Shown one piece after another: positions 13,094-24,600 of a DNA stretch of 64,000 bases; the first letter of the stretch is position 1, and each line of letters starts with the position of its first letter. Both the position numbers and the translations under genes were made by a program. The stretch comes from Liquidambar formosana (taxonomy: Eukaryota; Streptophyta; Magnoliopsida; Saxifragales; Altingiaceae): positions 14,919,615 to 14,983,614 of the forward strand of contig CM077827.1 in assembly GCA_039720395.1 (NCBI GenBank), written 5' to 3'. The notes below the pieces were generated by a model. The model worked only from the letters and a program-made list of their open reading frames with translations, made no database searches and was not told the DNA's origin.

Positions 13094-13463
13094 GAGTAAA
13101 TTGCAGACAACCCCCTAAAGTATGGGCGTCAGCATATAACCCCCCTTATATTTTAATTTTACCAATGTGTTCCCTTAATGTTTTAATTTTTGTCAATGTG
13201 TCCCACCGTCACTCGTTATTGATGAAATTTAACATAAATTAGTTATGCGCCATGCATGTAACACTGTTAATGGACCCATATTCCCCAAAATACCCTTGAC
13301 TAGTGGGGACGGTGTAGGGCATATTAGTCTTTTCATGTTTATCGTTAATAGTGTTAAACTAATTAAATCCCCAACTGAACTATGGAGCACACTGGTAAAA
13401 TTAAAACATAAGGGGGGTTATCTATTGACCCCCATATTTTAGGGAGGGTTTCTACAATTTATC
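13094..13463. mobile_element. MITE with about 80-bp terminal inverted repeats
   Basis: The left end (GAGTAAATTGCAGACAACCC, then TATGGGCGTCA, then AACCCCCCTTATATTTTAAT) is mirrored by the reverse complement of the right end (ATAAATTGTAGAAACCCTCC, then TATGGGGGTCA, then AACCCCCCTTATGTTTTAAT). Arms are about 80 bp and nearly 80 percent alike around a roughly 200-bp centre with no coding capacity. The flanks are A-rich (GAAAAATAA on the left, AAAAATTAA on the right) and resemble a decayed 9-bp duplication, which would fit a Mutator-like origin, but this is uncertain. Confidence 0.7.
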
Positions 13464-13876
13464 TAAAAATTAATACAAAGTAAAAAGGGTAGAATGATTA
13501 TTATAAAATGGTAGATGGTAGATGCCTTCTTTTTTTTTTTTTTTTTGGTTTTCCAAGGTATTTCCAGGTTTCATCTAAGACTAATCCTCCAAGATACTAT
13601 CAGGCGCCGAAGCGGGGACCGTAGATGTCCTCTTTTGGCGATTAAAGTTTATTAATACCATTTTGAATGAAAGATGAAAATTTCCCCCTTTATTTGAAAT
13701 TATTTTTTTTTTACCCACTATTTTATCATTCTAAAAAAAAGAAAAACTCTTATATTTAAGGTTATGACCTAAATCCACTTTCAAAAAAGGAAAAATGAAA
13801 AAAAAAGGGTGCTTTTAAAGTAAAATAATTAGAGGTTTAAAAGCATATTTTAAAATAAAAATATCAAATTTAAAAA

Positions 13877-15819
13877 GGGTAAAATACATCTACACCCCTT
13901 GTATTTGCTGACTAATACACTGACCCCCCCTATACTTTTTGAAATTACACTAACCTCCCTTGTCAGAACGATTAAATTAACAGAGTTAATAGAAGTGTGA
14001 AATGACCTAGTTACCCTTCCTTTAAAACAGCACCTTTTTTTGTGTTTTTGTGTTTGAGTTAAGGGGGGTTGAATGAAGAAGAAGAGACCGCGGGGCTGAG
14101 TTCGCCAGTGATGAGCTTTGTGGGCTGTGGTGTCGGCCTTATTGGCGGTGGGGGTTTGCTACGGCGGTGACAGGTCCTCCTTTTCTTCTCATCCTCGCCG
14201 GCGAACCCATCAACATTTGACATCGGACCGCCGTCACTATTAACCCTTTTGCAGCCTTCATCTTCAAAGGCAAAAACCCCCAATCACAAACCCCTTGCCA
14301 TGGCTGACGATCTCACAGCGATGCTTTGCTCCGGGTTCATTGCTGATGGCATTCGTCAGTGATGGCGTTCATCTCCAAGGGACCCAAAACATAACACAAC
14401 CCAAAAAACAAAAAAGAAAAAAAAAAGAAAGAAAAAAGAGCATCCACGTGCTTGGGCTGAAGAAGGAAGAGGTTAAGGTGTAGGTAGAAGACGGATGGGT
14501 GCTTCAGATAAGCGGAGAGAAAAGCCATGAGCAGGAGGAGGAGAATGACACTTGGCAGGTGGAGCGTAGCAGCGGGAAGTTTATGAGGAGGTTTAGGTTG
14601 CCAGAGAATGCGAAGGTGGATGAGGTGAAAGCAGTAATGGAGAATGGCGTGCTCACAGTGACTGTGCCTAAGGTGGAAGAGATCAAGAAGGCTGATGTCA
14701 AGTCCATTGAGATATTTGGTTGAAACTCTCTCTCTTTCTCTGTTTTTGGGCTCTTCTGTGCTACTGACTTAGGGTTAGCATGGTCTCTATGTGGTTTTCT
14801 ATGGCTCGCATTTGTCGTGTTTTCTGAAGGTTAAGGGTTCTATCTACGTGTTTTGTGAGGTAAAAAGCTGGATTTGAAGTATATAATTGAAAGGAAATCA
14901 ATGAAAAGTCTGTGAAATTTCTTCTTTCTTGGAGTTTTATAGATTTCGTTTTTCCAATTTGGGTTTAATGGGTTCGTCGGTGAAGGGGATGCTCTATTTG
15001 ATGGGAAGGGGATGCCCTATTTGATGGGTTTTCGATTTGGGTTTGATGGGTTCGTCGGTGAAGGGGATGCTCTGGGTTTCCGATTTGGGTTTAATGGGTT
15101 TGTTGGTGATAGCCTTCATCTCCAAGGGACCCAAAAAAGAAAGAGATGAAAGCAGAGGGGAGACGAGAGGGAGAAGGAGCTTGCGGCAGGCTTCTGGCAG
15201 TGTGGGGAGGCACGAGGGTTTGGAGAGAAAAAAAAGAAAAGAAAACAGAGGGGAGACGAGAGGGAGAAGGAGCTGCCGTGGCGACCGGCGAGCTATGGTG
15301 ACGGGTTTTGGGTTTTTCTCAGAAAATGGGTTTGGGTTTGTTGTCGAGGGAGAGTGACAAGAAATCAGAAAAAATGGAGTCTTTAACGCTCGCCAGAAAA
15401 AATAGAGTCTTTGACGCACGGAATTTTTTTTTCCTATTGTTGCATCTTCTTCCTCATCCTCCCTCCACGACACTCTAGCCCTCCCTCCGTCGAGCTCTCC
15501 CGCCGATGCTCTTTATGGAGCAGATCTGGTTATGGGGTGCTCTGGCAGCAAACCCCCATCCCACCCACCCTCCCTTTGCACCACGATGCCGACCATGCCA
15601 AACACCATCAGTTTTGGCTTCACTAAGGCTAAAATGGGTATTTTCAGCCCATTTTTACATGACGTCAGCAACCAATATTAACGTCTCCTAACGGCTGGTT
15701 AACGGATGAGGTTAAGTGTAGATTATTTTCCAAATAGGGGAGGATAGTGTAATTTCAGAAAGTATAGCGGGTGTCAATGTAATAGTCAGTAAACACAGGG
15801 GTGTAAATGTATTTTATCC
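13877..15819. mobile_element. Pack-MULE (non-autonomous Mutator-like element)
   Basis: Terminal inverted repeats of about 83 bp (13877-13959 and 15738-15819) start GGGTAAAATACATCTACACC on the left and, reverse-complemented, GGATAAAATACATTTACACC on the right. Identity is about 80 percent by eye. The element is bounded by a perfect 9-bp direct repeat ATTTAAAAA (13868-13876 and 15820-15828), the diagnostic duplication length for Mutator-like elements. No transposase is present. The interior carries a small heat-shock protein fragment (14442-14723) and GC-richer, partly duplicated cargo. A roughly 35-bp block occurs near 14959, 15044 and 15082, and a GGGGAGACGAGAGGGAGAAG block occurs twice, about 91 bp apart (near 15160 and 15250). 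The right end lies only 182 bp upstream of the PBA1 ATG. Confidence 0.9.
14442..14723 (+). pseudogene. class I small heat-shock protein fragment, captured and broken
   Basis: The frame encodes the C-terminal part of a cytosolic class I sHSP. It includes LGLKKEEVKV, then [26 protein letters not shown] and the hallmark GVLTVTVPK (alpha-crystallin domain), and ends SIEIFG before TGA. Three defects are visible. The N-terminal half is missing and replaced by lysine-rich non-homologous sequence. A TAG at 14481-14483 interrupts the frame just after LKKEEVKV. The usual His-Arg between the conserved Trp and VERSSG is replaced by a single Gln. It lies wholly inside the Pack-MULE, so it is interpreted as transduplicated cargo rather than a decayed resident gene. 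Confidence 0.88.
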
Positions 15820-15828
15820 ATTTAAAAA

Positions 15829-16001
15829 ATGGAAAAGGCAAAGGCTTCTTATGACTTGTGCAGGAAGTTTGGCAAATAACGCTTGGCTCTCTGCGTCTTT
15901 TTCATTCAGCTGCTTCATTTACACTCTGTTTAGGGTATCGAAGTTCTCTGGGTTTCTTCAATTTACAAGGGTTTCGTTTTCAAAGCTCCAACATCTGCAA
16001 C
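15829..16001 (+). promoter_or_regulatory. compressed promoter and 5' UTR region of PBA1
   Basis: Only 173 bp separate the Pack-MULE target duplication from the PBA1 ATG. No TATA box is visible here; the stretch is C/T-rich, like a transcribed leader. The proximal promoter must therefore lie here, inside the transposon, or beyond it. Transcription start not determined. Confidence 0.45.
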
Positions 16002-19000
16002 ATGGATCTCAACGCCGCTCACTCCATGGGTACAACTATCATCGGAGTCACTTACGACGGTGGCGTCATTCTCGGCGCCGACTCCAGGACCAGCACTGGT
16101 ACATATATACTTCTCCATCTCTATCTCTCTCTATATACATCTTTATTCCCTTTTCTCTTGTAGGCTCCGTTTGGTTCCCGAGAAATCAAAAAAAAAAAAA
16201 AACAAAAAAAAAAAAACAAAACTTCCATTTTTTTCCTTTTGGAAATTTGTTTCTGTTTTCTTGGTAACCAAATTGCGAGATAAGTACTTGTGTTGGGATT
16301 GAAGTTTGATGAGATGCTTTTTATTGTGTTGATAGGATTGTATGTGGCGAACCGGGCGTCGGACAAGATCACGCAGCTGACAGATAATGTCTATGTTTGT
16401 CGCTCCGGATCGGTATATCTCCTTTTTCGCATCTTACACGTTTCTGCTATTTTTTTTTTTTTTTTTTTTTGGTAGCAATCCAGCGGGCTTTAATGGGGTT
16501 TTGTGGCTACGACTTCATGCGTTGATTTTATGCTCGACTTTGATCAATATGCTTGTTTTGTGTATTATTATTCTAATTTGTGCATTGTTTTGTTTTTGAT
16601 CAGCTAATTTGTGCATTGTTATGACTCATGTTCTTGATTTGGATTGAAATTTTACCTATGCTGTTTCTAGCACCATATATGTAGGTTGAGTGATTTGACA
16701 GGCATTTTTCTTAAAAAAAATTTTCTTTCCCAGAAAAATTTTCTGTCAATACAAGCTGTCCCTAATAAAACTTTTATATGTTGGTATTCTGGAAAATTTA
16801 TTTTTCGTTTGTTTATTGGAAGGACGTGCTCTGCTTCACCACTTTTTTTCTTTCCTGTTCTTGATAGTTGATACATATTCGTTTTGACAATTTTTTGGTG
16901 GCCTAGGAGATGACTGCTAAGTTACTAACATACTGCTACTGTTTTAAACATTGCAGGCTGCAGATTCTCAAATTGTCTCTGATTATGTGCGCTATTTTCT
17001 TCATCAACACACGTGAGTAATTTTTTTTTTTTAATTGCTTTTCTATTTTTTCCATAATTTAGTTTCATGGGCCCTTTTGCATTGTTTAATCATTAAAGGA
17101 ATTTGTATCTATTTGAGCATGATTTTCCAAGATTTTTGTAAACGTTTTATAATTTTTCTTCTGACTTTTTTTATTCTTATTCTCCTTTTCATTTTGTAAA
17201 TTGAAATAAATCTTTCTTCTGTTGAAGAATTTTTCTAAGCCCTACTCGATCACCAATCCTGATCAAATTGCCCTTGCCTAACTTAATTCTCAACCTAGAG
17301 ACTACCTTGAAACAAAGGACTTAAATATTGATGTCAATAGATATATCGAAGGTCCAAAACCATGGATATATCGGATATATTGAAAATTTCGATATCGATT
17401 TAGAGATATGATGGATATTGTTAGTTAAACACATATATTTTCATTGAAACTTTGGCAAACAATGATTTAGACTCTAATAAACAATTTAAAATCAAAATAT
17501 TGCAATTTAAATGTATGTATTGTGTAGAATACAAAATGTGTGCCATGCTAAGCAAAAGAACGAATATTTTAAGAGAGTAAATGAAGGAGGTTATTTTATA
17601 ACACTAATTTAAACCATTAGAATAATTGAAATATTTATATAAATCAATACTAAAAGAATAAGAGGTGAAAACTTTGATATGATAAGAAAATGAATATATC
17701 GATATTGTCAATATACATCCTCAATATAATCGATATATACGATATATCGGTTGTACTATGTGAAAAAAAGAAGATATTACGGATATATCGAGATTTTATC
17801 AATAATATCGACAGTATCATAAAGATATTTTGTGAAAAAGATATGTCAGTTAGATATCATATCGAGGGGTCGGATACATGGATATATCGTGGATATTTTA
17901 GTTCATGCTTGAAACATAAAATAATACGCCTCAAATAACGTAGTTGGTCCCTGTCCGCCTTACAGAAGACAATGGTATCGTCCACATATAGCAAATGGGA
18001 GATATAGCCCGAGCCACTACCACCTCCCTCTATTAGGAACATCTGCACAAAATATGTCTGTGTTGCCCTTGTGATTAATTTGTTCAAAGCCTCCATGACT
18101 ATTGTAAAGATAAAGGGCGAGAGTGGGTCACCTTGTCGTAGACCCCTAGAGCTTCTGAAGAAACCATGAGGATTCCCATTGATAATGATCAAGAAGGGCG
18201 TTGAAGAAATGCACATCTCAATCCACTCCTTCCACCTCTCGCTGAACCCCATTCTCTTGAGTAGATACAAAAGGAATTCCCAATTGACATGGTTGAACGC
18301 TTTCTCAAGATTCAATTTGCAAATGAGGCCCATTTGCCTACTCTTTAACCTAGCATCCACAAATTCATTTGCAATAAGTGCTGCATCCAGGATTTGTCTA
18401 CCTGCCACAAAAGCCTTCTGGTATGGGCCAACCAGTTTACCTATCGCTTTCTTTAATCTCCCAATAAGTATTTTTGTCAAGATCTAATATACAGATCCCA
18501 ACAGGCTTATCGGTCTTAACTCTTAAGTCTTTCACATCCGTAGCATCCCCTTTTTTTGGTATCAATGCAACAAAAGTGGTATTAAAACTCCTCTCAAATG
18601 TACCATCCTCATAGAACTGGTCAAGCATTCTCAATAGGTCCCCATTTACCACATGCCAACAATTATGGAAAATGGCCAAGGTGAAACCATCCGGTCTGGG
18701 GGCCTTATAGCCGTCCAGAGTGTGCACAGCCGCCAAAACCTCCTCATCCCATCTCCTTTCCAGCAACTCAGCATCATCCTTATCGATTGTGGAAAAATGG
18801 AGCCCATCCAATGCAGGTCGACAACCAGTTTCTTCCTGGTTTGTGTTAAAATCCGACAATGTGTGTGGCTATCTCTTCCTCTTCCTCATATACCACCATA
18901 TGCACTCGAATTTTACTAATGAAATTCCTTCCACTATGGGCATTAGCCGTTCTGTGGAAAAATTTTTTGTGTTCCTGTGACCCACCTTTATCCAATTCTC

Positions 19001-21600
19001 TCTAGATTTTTGTCTCCAACTAGTCTCCTCAAGTTCAGCCAGCTTGTAGAATTCCAATTTTAATTCTTCTCTTTTGTTTTAATCTTCATGTTTAAGTTGC
19101 CTATTTTCCTCTTTCTGATCTTGCATTTTGATCCCCTCCAAAACCTTAGCCAAGGACACTTCCAACCGACCAAAAACCTCCAGATTCCATTGCCTCAACT
19201 TGTTTTTAAGTGCCTAGATCTTGGAAGCAAGAATGAAACTAGGAGTCCCTGTGACTGAGGAGTCGTCCCACCATTCCTAGACTAAGTCCACAAATCTATC
19301 TACCTTCAACCACATGTTTTCAAATTTGAAGGCTCCCTTCTTTTTGTGTAGGCCATTAGGGTCTGAGACAATGGGGGAATGATCTGAACATGGTTTAGGC
19401 AAAATGGATTGCATCCCCTTGTGAAGCACTCCTCCCACCTGCTTGAGAATAAAAACCTATCTGGATGTGACAGAGTAGGTGTATCTTGATTGTCAGACCA
19501 CGTAAATTGAACCCCATCAACTGGTGGATCTATTAGCTCGTTTGTGTTTATGAAATCACAGAATTCTTCCATGGCCAACGTTGAAGCCGTCCCGCTTGAT
19601 CTTTCTGAGGTGAATTTTACAACATTAAACTCCCCTGCTACACACCATGGTATTGTCCAGTCCTCCCTTACTATTTTCAATTCATCCCACAAAACCTGCC
19701 TGCAACATGTATCATTTGGGCCATATACACTTGAGAATGCCCATTCCAAGCATCCCAAAATTAACAAGATACCAATTGTTGGCCAATTTTTGCTTCAATC
19801 TTCAAGATACCAATTGTTGGCTTGTTTTCCTCTGGCTCCAAGCTGCTCCCATTTTATAAATCTAGAAGCCCTTTGGTCTCTAATTACCGCCCTATTTATT
19901 TCCTCCATTTTAGTTTCCTGTAAGACCACCAAATCCAACTTCCACTTTTTCAGAGCCATCTTAATTTCCCTTCTTTTCTCCCTATTATTAGAACCCCGTA
20001 CATTCCAAGAGATAATCCTCATTTATAAGCTAATGGCAAAAGATCTGAACCCCTACTCCCCCTACTTCTTCTACTACTCTGAACTCTTACTGCCCTTGCT
20101 ATCTCTGATGGTCCATTGTAACCTTTTAAGTTCCCATCTTCCCCTGTCTACTATCAGGGCTTTCCTGCTGGCAGGGGAAGTCTTTTTAACAGCCCCTCCA
20201 TCTTTTTAACAGCCCCTCCATATTTTCTTGTTTACCCATTCTGACACTTCCAATTGGCCTGCATCACTGTCGCTGTATAACCCCAAATACTTTATCAGCG
20301 GCTGGTTTTCCATGGCATCCAGCTCCAAAGCAACCAGAAGGGTGCAATATAGCGGTTCAGTTAGAGATTTCTCTCCGAAGATATCAATGCCTTAGCTCCC
20401 TCTTCACAACATTTCACCGATGCCACACTTTGTTTGTAGCCCACTCCACTATAGTCATCCTCGTCCCCACTGCCCGTATACACATGAAGCTCCCCTACCT
20501 TTTTCACATTTTCCGATGGTGTAACTCCATTCTCCATCCCCACCCAACTTTTGTCCACCCTCTCAAACAACCTGCCAGCATTAAACCCCTCACCCCGACA
20601 AAATTAAGAGACTTAAAGAAAGGCGAGGGTAGAGGGAGAGGAAGAGTGGATTGTAGAGAGGGAAACCCACCTGATGCAATGGCATGCACTTGGGTTGTTC
20701 ATTAGAGGCAGGCCTAGCCTGTGTTGGGCCAGTGGTCTTGCTGCCCGTACAAAGGCCCAATTTAACTGGTTCAATTGATGGACTTACAATAGGGAAGTCA
20801 TGGGCTTGTTCCCTACTTGGGCCTATGTCTTTTCCTTGTTTAGAGCTTTCCCCAATCTCGAAAGAGTCTCTATTTTGCAAACTTGTGCCCTTATTGCTGA
20901 AGCCCATGTTTTTGACATGTACGCTCAGATTTCCCTTTTTCTTTCCAGATCTGGCCTGATAATTGAGCCCACTTTTGATCCAATAAGCCCTAGAGTGATT
21001 GGAGGTTATCAAATTTCAGGAATTTTCAGTTTTGCAAGGTTATATGATGAGTTTAGAGTTTGCTTGAATTTATAGTGTGGCTGTGCACTGGAAGGGAATT
21101 GAGCTGGATAGGTAATGATGGTTTCTCAATGAGACTGGTTCTTTCTCTGTTTGCTTTTGCCTCTAATCTCAATGATTTTAAGATCAATACAAGTACCCAA
21201 AAGCTTAATCAGCCTTAAAAAAAAAAAAAAACAAAAAAAAAAAAGAGGGGAGAGAGAGAGGAGAGAGGGGGGGGGGGGGAGGGTTACCCAAATGCTTGAA
21301 CATTTAACACTAACCTATCTTTGGTCATTTCCTCCATTCAGTTTCTTTTATCGGATTTGTTTCCACTTCCCATCATTCTGGAAAGCATAAGAGAAACTTG
21401 CTGGTAGGGATGAAATTGGTTTGGTTCAGTTCGGTAAGGGTTCAAAGAGGTTTTGGGACTGAACTGACCCTTGCTACATCTCAAACCAGAACCGACTGAC
21501 CAGATGCTAAAACCGACTGATTCGGTTGTGCTTACGGGTGGTTTGGTTGGTATGAGTTTTGCAACTGACTTGGTTCATAAAAGAACAAAAACAAACTCCC

Positions 21601-21643
<43 letters not shown>

Positions 21644-24600
21644 TATATATATATTCTAATATATATATATAGATATATGAGTACATATATATTGACTTGG
21701 TTCAAAGCTGATAAAAAACAAAAAACCCCCGATATTTATGTATAAACACACACACACACACACACACATATCCATTCTGGGAAAAAAATTAACAATCAGA
21801 ATGAGATGGATGTTGTTTTACATAATTACACTCACACATACACACACACATATATATACACATATACACAATAAAAGGGCAAGTAGGAGATGGAGGTTGT
21901 CCTAACCTGTAACCAATATGAGATCCCTGAATTCCTGTGTATGAACTCGATATCACATCTCCCAAACTTTTGGTTTGACAAGATTGAGGAGGCAAATGAC
22001 GGTGTAATGGGCAAATGACGCAAAGGTGGTGAAGCTACGGTGGTGAAGCGGAGACCTCGAGCAGGCTTCGTTAGGGTTAGCGCCAAAAGGAGGTAGTGGC
22101 GTAAGGGAGAGGGAGAGGAGAAAAATAAAAGAAATTGGGGCTGGGGGTGTTTCTCACGAGTTACTTGTAATGCAAGACTTACTTAAGTCCCACATCGACT
22201 AGGAGCAAAAATATTCCCCAACTTCTGATTCTATATATATTGAATAAACTCCTCCATACTTAAATGACTTATATACTCTACTATCATAGTGGAGGATGAA
22301 AGCGGCAAGAAAGAAAAAGGGGGTGGCTTGGGACATGGTTCTGCATGCTATTTTTTGGTGCATTTGGAAAGAAAGGAACCTTAGAACCTTTGAAGAGGAG
22401 GATACATCTATTATAAAGTTCAAGTCTTTTTTTGTTAAGACACTTTTTTGGTGGTTTAGAAGTTATACAAATGACCTTAACATGTCTTTTGTTTCTTTTG
22501 CAGAATCTCCTTTTTTTAGCTTTTTTTTTGGGTAAGCTATTGTATATGTCTTGTGTACTTGGGCCTCGCCCTTTTGTTTCTAATACAATATTTACTTAAT
22601 CAAAAAAAGAAAAAGAATTATATACTCGGTTGGTTTCAGTGACAAAAAAACCCAACCTGTGACCAAACTGAAAACCGAAAATTTAAGTGAAAAAAACCAT
22701 GACTGACTTTAACCAAAACACCTAATTTTGGTTCAGCCCAGTTTGGTAGTTCAGGCCGGTATGGATTTCTTACATCCCTACTTTCTGGACAATTATCAAA
22801 TATCATAATTGAAAGGAAACAACAGGAACCCTGCAATACAAAGAATAGCTAGTTATTGAATTTTTTATTGCCCATGGATCTTCGTTTATGTGAGGATTAC
22901 ATATTTTCTATTGGCTTTAGTGGTGCTGTTGCACTCATGAGCGATAAAAAACATAAGGGTTCCTGATGCAATCCATTAAGTACATAAAAAGTATGCAGTG
23001 AGTGGCTTTGGTTTTTATTTATTTATATATATATATTTTTTAAGAGTTATCTATAGTTTGCTTTATTAAGAATTTGACTTGTGCTTATGTTTGTATTGGG
23101 TTTATGGATTTAGCAATTATTGTGCCTCATTGGGTAGTAAATGAGTAATTGATATGCAACTCTTGAGATATTAGTTGAGGTTGAATTATGTTTAGTTACC
23201 ATGTGTTCATGGATTGATTACCTCTAATATTACAATTCTTTTTCTGTACAGGATACAGCTGGGCCAGCCTGCAACTGTCAAAGTTGCTGCAAATCTTGTT
23301 AGGTTAATTTCATATAATAACAAGGTTTGAGCCCACAATTTTAGTTTGTGCAATGCATATGCATACATGCTTACCTATGTGATGATTTTTATTATTTCTC
23401 TATATTTCTTTATTCAGGCTTAAGAGCAACATGCATATCTAATATAGTTAATTTTGGGAGATGTGTTTCTTGTCCCCTTCTCTTTTTCTGGTTATAGCAC
23501 AACTTTATCATGGAAAAAAAAAGGCTGAATGAAAAGTTAGAAAATAGAAATTTTAAGGGGAAGGAATCCATTATTTCACCATTATTTGTTCACCCTGAGC
23601 CCAATTTTGCTTTCTGTGTTGAGTGTTCATCTTATTCATCAGTTGCATGTAATGTTCCTGCCCCAAGTTTTTATTTTTATTTATTTTTTATGTTCCTGCC
23701 ACATGTTAGAATCTTTTAGGATTATCATGAAAAAATTTACTTTATATTTGAAAGTACCTCGATTAATCATGAAGATACTTTTCATTTTTCCTTATTGAAT
23801 AGTTTTAATTTAGGGAGAGAGAAAAAAAAGGCATTGTATCTGTAGAATTCAGTTTTGTTTTCTAATCTGGTCTGTGAGTTACTATCTTAAGTTCTTTACC
23901 GAAAAAAAAAAAAAAAAGGTTGCTATCTTAAGTTTGGAGATGATGCTAGCTTGTTTTTTCATGCTCCTTATGCTTGGCTTAGGTTCATCGAGCAACTTAA
24001 AATTTATCTACTGATGCATCTAGGGTTTGGTTTTAGCTTTTCTTTAGTGAGTTTTTGGGTGTGGATGTGGTGCCTATGTGAGACTTGGTTTTAGCATTTG
24101 ATGTTTCTTTTGAAAAATCTTCAATAGTTGGAACTTGGTACCCAAAATATGTTAGAAAAACCTCACACAAATATCTTTCCAAAGGATCCAGTTTTTTCTC
24201 ATTAAGAGCTATCTTTCTGGTTTTTTTTTTTTTTTTTTTTTCCTCCCCTTTTATGGTTCCTTTGTCAGTTGTAAGAAGGATTGAGAAATTTCAGAAGGAA
24301 TGCTTATGGAAAAGTATAGTCTGATGATCTTAGGGACCATCTGCTTGAGTGGGGCTGAGATTTTGCACCCAATAAGACATTATTCAGTAAATGACTTTGG
24401 AGATTGGGCAAGTGAAATAAGGACTATCCAGTAAGTGGATTTGGAGATTTGGCAAGGAGAGTAGTAGCCTTTGGAGGTCGGTTGTTGCTGGGAAATATGT
24501 GGAACTCCTCTTGGTTGGGACACGGTTATGGCTGCACGATGTGGGTATATGGCTAAGCTTTGGATTAATATATAATAGGATAATGATAACTTGGGTATAT

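Noticed and set aside
14994..15473. 159-aa frame on the minus strand in the Pack-MULE
   Set aside because: Composed of local duplications (repeated KPKS and LLLPLVSPL stretches) with no recognisable domain; probably non-coding cargo.
19544..20209. 221-aa plus-strand frame in PBA1 intron 3
   Set aside because: It is the reverse strand of the LINE endonuclease coding region; the minus strand has the recognisable domain.
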